DNA from: Dyella caseinilytica
GTDB taxonomy: Bacteria; Pseudomonadota; Gammaproteobacteria; Xanthomonadales; Rhodanobacteraceae
Length of the DNA: 64,000 bases
Reading direction: 5' to 3'
Assembly (NCBI RefSeq): GCF_016865235.1
Contig: NZ_CP064030.1
Location: forward strand, 2,108,001-2,172,000
In this document: in pieces, positions 1-5,890 of the stretch
Position numbering within the stretch: position 1 is the stretch's first letter
How the letters are laid out: each line of letters begins with the position of its first letter
Translations under genes and position numbers: made by a program
Notes under the pieces: model-generated
What the model saw: the letters and a program-made list of their open reading frames with translations, nothing else
Database searches by the model: none
What the model was told of the DNA's origin: nothing

Positions 1-22
1 TGCCAAAGGCACGGAGTCAAAC

Positions 23-727
23 ATGAAAGCCCCCGCTAACGCGGCGCCGGGTGCAGTCGCAGCAGCACCAGCGGCTGCCCCCGAGCCCTCGCCGACACCA
101 ACACCAACACCAACACCAACACCAACACCAACACCAACACCAACACCAACACCAACACCAACACCAACACCAACACCAACACCAACACCAACACCAACAC
201 CAACACCAACCCCCATCCCTGCACCTGCACCTGCACCTGTTGCGTTGCCACCGGAAACGACGCTGTCCCGGATGAACAACCTCATGGTGTCGCAGCTCGC
301 GGCGGCGCCGCCGCCGACGGATGCGCTGAACAGCCAGATTGTCCAGGCAGTCACGCTGACCAATACGGAGACGGCCAGCTATGCGCCGTCGCAGATCGCG
401 ACAGCGCCGGACATGATGATCAGTCAGGCGGCGGGATTGGTGGCGCAATCGGCAGCGAACTATTTCGATGGCATCAGCAAGGTGGCCATGGCGAGTCAGG
501 CGGTACTGCTCAAGCAGATGACCGAGAACATTGCCAAGCAGAACCTTCCGGCTGCCGCGGAAGACGCACTGGGCGCGCTGGTGACGGATCTGCTGATGGG
601 CGCGGCAGCAGCAGTGGCTGCGGCGGCAGGTGCGATTGAAGGCGAAGCGGCGAGCTTCGCTATCGACAAAATCGATCAGAGCATTTCCAAGTACAGCAGT
701 CTGCTGGCCAACAGCAAGTCGAGCTAA
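23..727 (+). CDS. RebB-like R-body protein with N-terminal (Pro-Thr)n linker
   Basis: The protein has 234 residues. Residues 1-22 are Ala/Pro-rich, about 23-65 are an almost perfect Pro-Thr dipeptide repeat followed by Pro-Ala pairs, and about 80-190 resemble RebB. In that last part the pattern N-S-Q-I-x2-A-V-T-x2-N, then A-P and a long Ala/Gln-rich helical stretch, matches the two short RebB proteins downstream. The C-terminus (about 190-234) is Ala-rich and helical. RebB-family proteins polymerise into R-bodies, coiled ribbons first known from Caedibacter that unroll on a trigger. The gene is the first complete one in the window, and a purine-rich ACGGAG lies just before the ATG. The cluster may extend upstream of the window. 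The PT segment could be a flexible spacer holding the Reb domain away from a partner; that is inference. Confidence 0.72.
   Translation: MKAPANAAPGAVAAAPAAAPEPSPTPTPTPTPTPTPTPTPTPTPTPTPTPTPTPTPTPTPTPTPIPAPAPAPVALPPETTLSRMNNLMVSQLAAAPPPTDALNSQIVQAVTLTNTETASYAPSQIATAPDMMISQAAGLVAQSAANYFDGISKVAMASQAVLLKQMTENIAKQNLPAAAEDALGALVTDLLMGAAAAVAAAAGAIEGEAASFAIDKIDQSISKYSSLLANSKSS
92..212 (+). repeat. Hexanucleotide microsatellite (ACACCA)n encoding Pro-Thr
   Basis: About twenty near-perfect tandem copies of a six-base unit (ACACCA in one phase) run through the first gene. Each unit encodes one Pro-Thr pair, so gain or loss of units changes linker length but never the frame. The repeat also creates long artificial open frames (His-Gln, Cys-Trp and Leu-Val repeats) in the other phases, which are not genes. 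Confidence 0.95.
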
Positions 728-783
728 ACGTCATTCGGGGTTCGTGATGAAGAGAACCTCGTTTCCATAAACAGGGCAACGTC

Positions 784-1422
784 ATGACACAGTCAGATCC
801 GGATGTATCCGCTGCGCTTCGCAGTGTCGCCGTAGCGTGGTTGAAACGACCACTTACTCCGCAGGAAGAGCAGGAACTGGACGCCTTCCAGGCAGGGTCG
901 GGAGCGGCTTCGGGTGGCGCATCCGATCAGGCGTCCGGCGATCCCGCTGCGTACGCCAGGGCACAGGCAGAGCAAGCCGTGAAAGAAGGGCAGGCGCGCA
1001 CGGATACGGCGATCCGCGACGTCCTGCAAAAGATCCAGAGCACGACAACACAGGCTTTGCAGGCGAACGACCGCGAAACGCAGGCCATCCTGAAAGTGGT
1101 GGAGGCTGCGAAAACCCTGGCCGATTTGCGGCCGTCGGCCCTGAACACGTCAGGGGCGAGTGCGCCGACCAACAGTCGCATCGCGATGTCACAGATCGCC
1201 GACCGCCTGGCTAACCTGGTCAAGACCGAAGTCGAGCAGAGCTTCAAACAGAATTTCGGACGTTTGCAGCAACAGCTGGAACAAGCCATCGGCGAGATCA
1301 ACGCCGTGCGAGAACAAGTGCAACAGACCTCATCGGTCACCAACAAGCCGCAGACCCCGAATCCACCGCAGGCGGCTACGCCGTCCGCATCAGCGCCGCA
1401 AGGCGGCATCTCGTCGGGTTAG
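784..1422 (+). CDS. Hypothetical coiled-coil protein in the reb cluster
   Basis: This is a 212-residue protein with no family I recognise. Residues 1-45 include a short helical segment with Trp-Leu-Lys and an acidic patch; 45-75 are Gly/Ser/Ala-rich. About 75-190 is a Gln/Glu/Lys/Ala-rich region with heptad-like spacing, probably coiled coil, and the tail (190-212) is Pro/Ser/Ala-rich and disordered. There is no signal peptide or membrane segment. It lies 56 bp after the PT-linked RebB-like gene and 82 bp before the first short RebB gene, on the same strand, so co-transcription is likely. Known reb loci include non-RebB genes thought to help assembly, and this could be such an accessory or a ribbon-associated protein (inference). 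Confidence 0.6.
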   Translation: MTQSDPDVSAALRSVAVAWLKRPLTPQEEQELDAFQAGSGAASGGASDQASGDPAAYARAQAEQAVKEGQARTDTAIRDVLQKIQSTTTQALQANDRETQAILKVVEAAKTLADLRPSALNTSGASAPTNSRIAMSQIADRLANLVKTEVEQSFKQNFGRLQQQLEQAIGEINAVREQVQQTSSVTNKPQTPNPPQAATPSASAPQGGISSG

Positions 1423-1504
1423 GAAAGCCGTTCACGCGTTTCCTCGTTCGACGTTCCAGCACTTAGCGCGACATATGCCGCGCACCCACTTCAAGGAGCA
1501 AAAG

Positions 1505-1828
1505 ATGGCTTTTCCTACCTCAGTCAACGATCAGATCACTGATGCGGTAACCCAATCCAACGTGAAGGTGGTCGGCGAAGCACCCGCCATGGCACTGGGT
1601 TCCATTTATCAGAGCATGGCGCACTCGACCGGCATCCTGTTCCAGAACGCGGTTGCCGCTCAACAGCAGCAGAACACCCTGACCCAGGCCGCCACCAATC
1701 AGGGCGTGATGCAGATCTACAGTGTCGATACCACGGCGGCAGCGGGCGCTTCGGAGAAGGTGGCGCAGACGGGTGTGGCTGACAACCTCACCAGTCTACT
1801 CACCGTTCTCAGTGCGTTCCGCCAGTAG
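1505..1828 (+). CDS. rebB: RebB family R-body protein (copy 1)
   Basis: The product has 107 residues and is a stand-alone RebB domain. The N-terminus MAFPTSVNDQITDAVTQSN, followed by V-K-V-V-G-E-A-P-A-M-A and a Gln-rich helix (AQQQQNTL), is the family signature. RebB proteins are the structural subunits of R-bodies, cytoplasmic protein ribbons. The start is set by AAGGAG about 7 bp upstream; a longer open frame begins at 1160 but runs through the preceding gene in another phase and is not credible. It is about 88% identical by eye to the next gene, indicating tandem duplication. The final residues differ (ends FRQ here, FRPAQG in copy 2). Confidence 0.92.
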   Translation: MAFPTSVNDQITDAVTQSNVKVVGEAPAMALGSIYQSMAHSTGILFQNAVAAQQQQNTLTQAATNQGVMQIYSVDTTAAAGASEKVAQTGVADNLTSLLTVLSAFRQ

Positions 1829-1895
1829 TAATAGAACCGGTCATTCGGTTTCTTGATCTGCTGTCTTTCCATTCCAAACATACAGGAGCACAACA

Positions 1896-2228
1896 ATGGC
1901 TTTTCCGACCTCTGTCAATAACCAGATCACCGATGCCGTCACCCAATCCAATGTCAAGGTGATCGGCGAAGCGCCAGCGATGGCGATGGGTTCGATCTAC
2001 CAGACCATGGCACACTCGACCGGTATCCTGTTCGAGAACGCGGTATCGGCACAGCAGCAGCAGAACACGCTGTCGCAAGCTGCGGCCAACCAGGGCGTGA
2101 TGCAGATCTACACCCTGGATACGACGGCTGCCGCCGGTGCCACCGAGAAGATCGCGCAGACCGGCGTGGCCGATAACCTGACCAGCCTGCTGACAGTGCT
2201 CAACGCTTTCCGTCCGGCTCAGGGTTGA
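1896..2228 (+). CDS. rebB: RebB family R-body protein (copy 2)
   Basis: This 110-residue paralogue of the preceding RebB differs from it at only about a dozen positions, mostly conservative (V/I, S/T, L/M, Q/E). It has the same N-terminal signature and the same Ala/Gln helix. An AGGAG sequence lies 8 bp before the ATG, and the gene begins 67 bp after copy 1. A strong hairpin terminator follows 22 bp after the stop, so this is the last gene of the reb transcript. Two near-identical subunits may co-polymerise, as RebA/RebB/RebD are thought to do in Caedibacter (family knowledge; the partnership here is inference). Confidence 0.92.
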   Translation: MAFPTSVNNQITDAVTQSNVKVIGEAPAMAMGSIYQTMAHSTGILFENAVSAQQQQNTLSQAAANQGVMQIYTLDTTAAAGATEKIAQTGVADNLTSLLTVLNAFRPAQG

Positions 2229-2250
2229 TCCGTGCTGTCGTGGTGATCAT

Positions 2251-2287
2251 GCGCCGGAGATATTGCATCTCCGGCGCAATTTTTTTG
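2251..2287 (+). terminator. Intrinsic terminator of the reb operon
   Basis: A perfect 11-bp stem (GCGCCGGAGAT pairing with ATCTCCGGCGC) with a 5-base loop is followed by AA and seven T residues. It lies directly after copy 2 of rebB and between convergent genes. Confidence 0.93.
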
Positions 2288-2355
2288 ACCCGAACTGCTG
2301 GGTGTTCAAGTAAGTAGGGTTACTTATTCCGGATCAAGCCACGGGGTAACTCAAG

Positions 2356-3093
2356 CTATGCAATATCGAGCGCCATGGTCCGCAGTTGATCGACATCCGT
2401 GATCAGCAGGGAGCCCTGGGTCCAGCTCACCAGGCCGCTGCGGCGCCACGCTTGCAGCTGGGCGTTGAGCTTGGGGCGGCTTGCATTCACCATCGCAGCA
2501 AGCACGCTCTGGCTGGGTGGCAAGGGCACGAGCACGCCATCGGGTGCTTCGAGTCCGCATTCGTCCACCGCAGTGACAAAGTAGCGGGCCAGGCGGGATT
2601 CAAGCCGATACAGGCATACCGACTCGATCAGCGCGGCAACATCACGCAAGCGTGAGCAGAGCAGCGCCAGCAGACGATTGAGGAATAGCGGTTCCGCGGT
2701 CAGCGGTTCGAAGTGATGGCGGCGGAGAATCAGGATGTGCGTAGGGCCGCAGACGAAAGCGGTTGTATCGCGTCTTCGGCCATCGATCAGTGCAGTTTCG
2801 CCAACGACATCGCCGGATTGAAAGTTGTTGACGATCAATTCTCGCCCATCGGGTCCGTAGACCATGGCGTAGACACAACCGGAGACGACCAGCGCGAGGA
2901 AATCTTGCGGGTCATTTTTCAGGAAAAGCACTTCGCCGCTTCGCAGGCGGCGTTCAGTGGCATGCGTTGCCACATGGTGAATCAATGCATCGGGCATATC
3001 CCGGAACAGACGCGATCGCCTGGCGACGGCGGCACGACGCTCCCATAGCACGGGCGCGCAATCGCACCCGACGGAACATTCCTTCGTTTCCAC
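2356..3093 (-). CDS. Crp/Fnr-family transcriptional regulator
   Basis: The product is about 245 residues. An N-terminal cyclic-nucleotide-binding-type beta barrel (about 25-145; G-E-V-L-F-L, V-S-G-C-V-Y-A-M-V and G-D-V-V-G-E-T-A-L-I-D-G motifs) is joined by a long dimer helix to a C-terminal winged helix (about 170-240) whose recognition segment reads SQSVLAAMVNASRPKLNAQL. The phosphate-binding Arg of CAP is not evident, so cAMP binding is doubtful. I chose GTG at 3093 because AGGGGG precedes it and it gives the usual family length; the frame stays open to 3315, but that extension is Arg/His-rich and unlike the family. It points towards the reb operon across a shared 127-bp gap, so a role in reb control is possible but unproven. 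Confidence 0.85.
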   Translation of the reverse strand: METKECSVGCDCAPVLWERRAAVARRSRLFRDMPDALIHHVATHATERRLRSGEVLFLKNDPQDFLALVVSGCVYAMVYGPDGRELIVNNFQSGDVVGETALIDGRRRDTTAFVCGPTHILILRRHHFEPLTAEPLFLNRLLALLCSRLRDVAALIESVCLYRLESRLARYFVTAVDECGLEAPDGVLVPLPPSQSVLAAMVNASRPKLNAQLQAWRRSGLVSWTQGSLLITDVDQLRTMALDIA

Positions 3094-3492
3094 TGTGATC
3101 CCCCTGATCAGCGCTTGCGCGAAATATCCTTGAACGTTTTCGCGGTCATCCCGTGAACGGTGATGGCGGCACTGGTATTGACTAAGCGGGAAATCATCGT
3201 GGCGAAGTGGCGCCGTGAACAGATAACCACGGCTGAAAAACGCATTGATTAAGTCATTGAGGAAACTTGTCGACAAAAAATTCACGGTTTGTCGACGTGA
3301 CGAGTTTCCAGCCATCTGCTCGATGTGGCTTCATGGATGGTGCCTATTCACGCGCAATATCCAGGGTCGTCCATGCATGAGCCTGTTTGCATGCAAGCGC
3401 TGCAGAAAAATGGCGCGTCACGTAGCTATGTGTTCGTACGCCGCCATGGTGATGTTTTGCCGTTTATCATTATCAACCAGGGACTTTTCGTC
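3094..3492. promoter_or_regulatory. Divergent control region with paired TTGTCGAC sites
   Basis: This is a gene-poor stretch between the divergent Crp-type regulator and the papain-like gene. It contains a perfect 10-bp palindrome TTGTCGACAA at 3267-3276 and a second TTGTCGAC at 3289-3296, 22 bp apart (two helical turns), set in AT-rich sequence. This spacing suggests a dimer-of-dimers operator, but no factor can be assigned. No convincing small gene was found here. Confidence 0.35.
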
Positions 3493-4041
3493 ATGCCGAG
3501 ACTGCGTAACTTTCCTTGTGAAAAACAGGAGTCTTTGTTTTCATCCTGGGCGTGTGCGGCGAGAGAAATCATCAATTGGTACGACACGCTTGCCCAGTCC
3601 AATGGCCAGTCTTATGCCAGCGACGAGGCGTTGGCACAGGCCTGGATGACCCTGACCTGGAATCTCTGCAATGGAAGCATTTACCAGCAGCAATCTGCCG
3701 CCGCTGCGCTAAGCGAACTGGGTTTTCCGAGCATGGTTGATGATCATCCGCTGCCGACGCCCAACGAAATCATCATTGCCATCGACAGCAACGAGCCTTT
3801 GCTGGCAACCGTTGGCGATGCCGATCCTGGCGGCGCTCCCAATTGCGATTTTCAAGATTGCCGCTGGGTGGTGATTGTCGGCATCGAAGAAGGTGAGGGC
3901 GCCGGAGAATTTGTCCTTCAGGTGTTCGATCCGCAGGATGGCCAGATCCATGAAGTGCTCTATGACGCGGCCGAGTATCAGACGGACGTGTATTGGCAGA
4001 GTACGTCATACGTGGATCCCTACGATCCGGCGCCCAGGTAA
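3493..4041 (+). CDS. Papain/C39-like protein, probably catalytically degenerate
   Basis: The product has 182 residues. The N-terminal motif Gln-x8-Trp-Ala-Cys-Ala-Ala (about residues 14-26) resembles the Gln...Trp-Cys-Trp-Ala-Ala active-site helix of papain-like/C39-like cysteine proteases, but the Cys is displaced by one position. The later strand D-C-R-W-V-V-I-V-G-I-E (about 118-128) matches the family's G-H-W-V-V-I-V-G, where His is catalytic; here the His is Arg. It is followed by the typical F-x-V-F-D-P-Q-D-G strand. The family assignment is by motif only. I chose the ATG at 3493, with AGGGA upstream, rather than a GTG at 3325, because the intervening peptide is not family-like. No signal peptide is visible. 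Confidence 0.5.
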   Translation: MPRLRNFPCEKQESLFSSWACAAREIINWYDTLAQSNGQSYASDEALAQAWMTLTWNLCNGSIYQQQSAAAALSELGFPSMVDDHPLPTPNEIIIAIDSNEPLLATVGDADPGGAPNCDFQDCRWVVIVGIEEGEGAGEFVLQVFDPQDGQIHEVLYDAAEYQTDVYWQSTSYVDPYDPAPR

Positions 4042-4066
4042 GTCACTTTAGGGGCGCGTAAAGCGT

Positions 4067-4699
4067 CTATCGGGCGGCGCGGAGGCGCTCGCACAACGCC
4101 CGTGCCGCCTGCCGCGGATCTGCGGTTCCGCATATCGCGGAAACCACGGCTACGCCATCCGCACCCGCGGCCAATACGCGTTGTACGTGCTCCTGTTTCA
4201 GCCCGCCGATGGCCACGGTGGGAACAGGACTTGCGGCGACGACCTTGGCAAGTCCATCAAAACCGAGCGGTTTTTCGTGGTCCGGCTTGGTGGGTGTCGC
4301 AAACACTGGGCCGACGCCGACATAGTCGATGATGGCCGGATCGATCAACCGCGCTGCGCCTTCGGTATTCACCGAAAGGCCAAGTATCAGCTCTGATCCA
4401 ATGCGCGCGCGCGCCAGGGAGGGCGTCATGTCGCCCTGACCGATATGCAGGCCATCGACCCCCGACTCGATGGCGGCGGTCACATCGTCGTTCATGATCA
4501 CAGTGGCGTTGCTGCCGCGCAGGGCTTCCATCAGGCTTCGACCCAGCGCAATGCGCTCATCGGTCGAAGCTTGCTTGTGTCGCACCTGCACCATGGTCGC
4601 ACCGCCTGCAACGGCTTCGCGGGCGGTTTCTATCATCGAGTGACGCTGGCAGAGATCGGGATCCAGTACCAGGTAGAGCGACAGGTCGAACGGCTTCAT
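4067..4699 (-). CDS. thiE: Thiamine phosphate synthase ThiE
   Basis: The enzyme joins HMP pyrophosphate and thiazole phosphate to give thiamine monophosphate. The product has 210 residues, the normal size for this TIM-barrel enzyme. Hallmarks in order are QVRHKQAS (about 38-45), the Mg/pyrophosphate motif MNDDV, GLHIGQGD, GVGPVFATPTK and the phosphate-binding AIGGL. It overlaps the 3' end of thiM by 4 bp (ATGA), so translation is probably coupled, and it shares the TPP riboswitch upstream of thiM. Confidence 0.96.
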   Translation of the reverse strand: MKPFDLSLYLVLDPDLCQRHSMIETAREAVAGGATMVQVRHKQASTDERIALGRSLMEALRGSNATVIMNDDVTAAIESGVDGLHIGQGDMTPSLARARIGSELILGLSVNTEGAARLIDPAIIDYVGVGPVFATPTKPDHEKPLGFDGLAKVVAASPVPTVAIGGLKQEHVQRVLAAGADGVAVVSAICGTADPRQAARALCERLRAAR

Positions 4700-5526
4700 G
4701 CGATCACTTTATCCGTTTGCGCCTGAAGCGCACGTGCATCGAGCGCGGCAAGCGCGTCGGTAAAGCGCCAGGCGAAAGAACCCGGACCGGATGATTCCTG
4801 CTCGGCGCGCGATCCGGCGGCACTGAAGCAGGCAAGCGCGGTGACGGTGGCAAGAAACGGGGTTTCGGGTACCGCAGCGGCAAATGCGCCAACCAGGCAG
4901 GTGAGTGCACAACCCATCGCGGTCACGCGCGGCATGAGTGCGGAGCCGCCGCCGATTCGCACAGCCTGGCTGCCATCGGTCACAAAGTCGGACGCGCCGG
5001 TGACGGCCACCACCGCATGCGTGCTGCGTGACAGTGCGAGCGCTGCTGTTTCGGCCTCTTCGACACTGTCGCCTGCATCGACGCCCCGGCCTGCACTGAC
5101 AAGGCCGGCGAGCGCCATGATTTCTGAAGCATTGCCGCGGATGATGGTGGGACGAAGCCCAAGCAGATCCTCCACAGCCTTGCGGCGGAAGCCGGTCGCA
5201 AAATGTGCGACCGGATCGAGCACCCACGGCTTGCGCGTTTCATTGGCGGTTCTTGCCGCAGCGCGCATGCCTTCGAGCCAGTGTGTGGACAGCGTACCGA
5301 TATTGATGGTGACGGCATCGGCGAGCCGGGCGAATTCGCCGGCTTCTTCCGGCGCATGCACCATCGCCGGCGATGCACCGGCGGCGAGCAGAATGTTGGC
5401 GGCATAGTTCATGGCGACGTAGTTGGTGATGCACTGAACGAGCGGCGAGGCGTGGCGCATGCGCTCAAGCAGATCTCCGTACGCGACCGGCGCGGCTGAG
5501 GCAGAGGTGGATGTATCGATGGCCAT
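4696..5526 (-). CDS. thiM: Hydroxyethylthiazole kinase ThiM
   Basis: This ribokinase-fold enzyme phosphorylates 4-methyl-5-(2-hydroxyethyl)thiazole for thiamine salvage. The product has 276 residues from the ATG at 5526; the frame is open to 5598, but the extra codons fall between riboswitch and gene. Family motifs: VQCITNYVAMNYAANILLA (about 32-50), GASPAMVHAPEE, the WVLDPV segment, IRGNASEI, VAVTGASDFV and the C-terminal A-M-G-C-A-L-T with the reactive-site Cys. The two-gene operon thiM-thiE supplies thiazole recycling; no thiD is in the window, so HMP kinase must be encoded elsewhere. Confidence 0.96.
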   Translation of the reverse strand: MAIDTSTSASAAPVAYGDLLERMRHASPLVQCITNYVAMNYAANILLAAGASPAMVHAPEEAGEFARLADAVTINIGTLSTHWLEGMRAAARTANETRKPWVLDPVAHFATGFRRKAVEDLLGLRPTIIRGNASEIMALAGLVSAGRGVDAGDSVEEAETAALALSRSTHAVVAVTGASDFVTDGSQAVRIGGGSALMPRVTAMGCALTCLVGAFAAAVPETPFLATVTALACFSAAGSRAEQESSGPGSFAWRFTDALAALDARALQAQTDKVIA

Positions 5527-5620
5527 GAACACGGTCCTGGTCTTGCTGCAGGGATGACCCGGAACAGGCAGGCGTGAGGCGAGCGTCAGGGCGGGCAATA
5601 GCCGCCACCGGTATCCGCAC

Positions 5621-5720
5621 CATCCCTACGCCAGCATGAACTGGATCAGGTTCAACGGGTTGCTGCACCGTGCAGACCGCACCAGCAGCATCTCAGTCCC
5701 TCGTCGGGACACCCCGGGTG
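5621..5720 (-). promoter_or_regulatory. TPP riboswitch (THI element) upstream of thiM
   Basis: Read on the minus strand, the element begins with a GGGGTG...CCCGAC stem. It then contains the invariant CTGAGA (pyrimidine sensor helix) and ends with CCTGATCCAGTTCATGCTGG running into CGTAGGGA, the pyrophosphate-sensor half. This is a near-consensus THI box of about 100 nt. It ends about 95 nt before the thiM ATG, leaving room for an expression platform. Binding of thiamine pyrophosphate would switch off thiM-thiE. Confidence 0.96.
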
Positions 5721-5890
5721 AAGGGCGCAAGGTGCCGCCAGGGAGGCGGGTTGTCAAGCCGAATGTCCCCACTGTGTCGTCATCGGATGCCGTCGCAGTG
5801 CGCCGGTGCATGTCTTTCGGGCAACGGAAAGCGTAATTTAGAAGCATCGGCACACGTGGATGCCGCCGAATCACTGATCAGGATGCACCC

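Noticed and set aside
92..212. Tandem repeat as a CRISPR array or minisatellite.
   Set aside because: Units are 6 bp with no spacers, and the repeat lies inside a coding frame.
17..448. Long open frames rich in Cys-Trp, His-Gln or Leu-Val repeats opposite or beside the first gene.
   Set aside because: They are out-of-phase readings of the hexanucleotide repeat. They lack ribosome-binding sites and family motifs, whereas the + frame from 23 has the Reb domain.
1160..1504. Start of RebB copy 1 at 1160 (222-residue reading).
   Set aside because: The first 115 codons overlap the preceding gene in another phase and have an Arg/His-rich composition. The ATG at 1505 has a good AAGGAG and matches RebB length.
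3094..3315. N-terminal extension of the Crp-type regulator.
   Set aside because: The extra residues are unlike the family, and GTG 3093 has AGGGGG upstream and gives the family length.
4841..5407. Open frame on the + strand inside thiM.
   Set aside because: It is the reverse shadow of a well-conserved gene and has no family motif.
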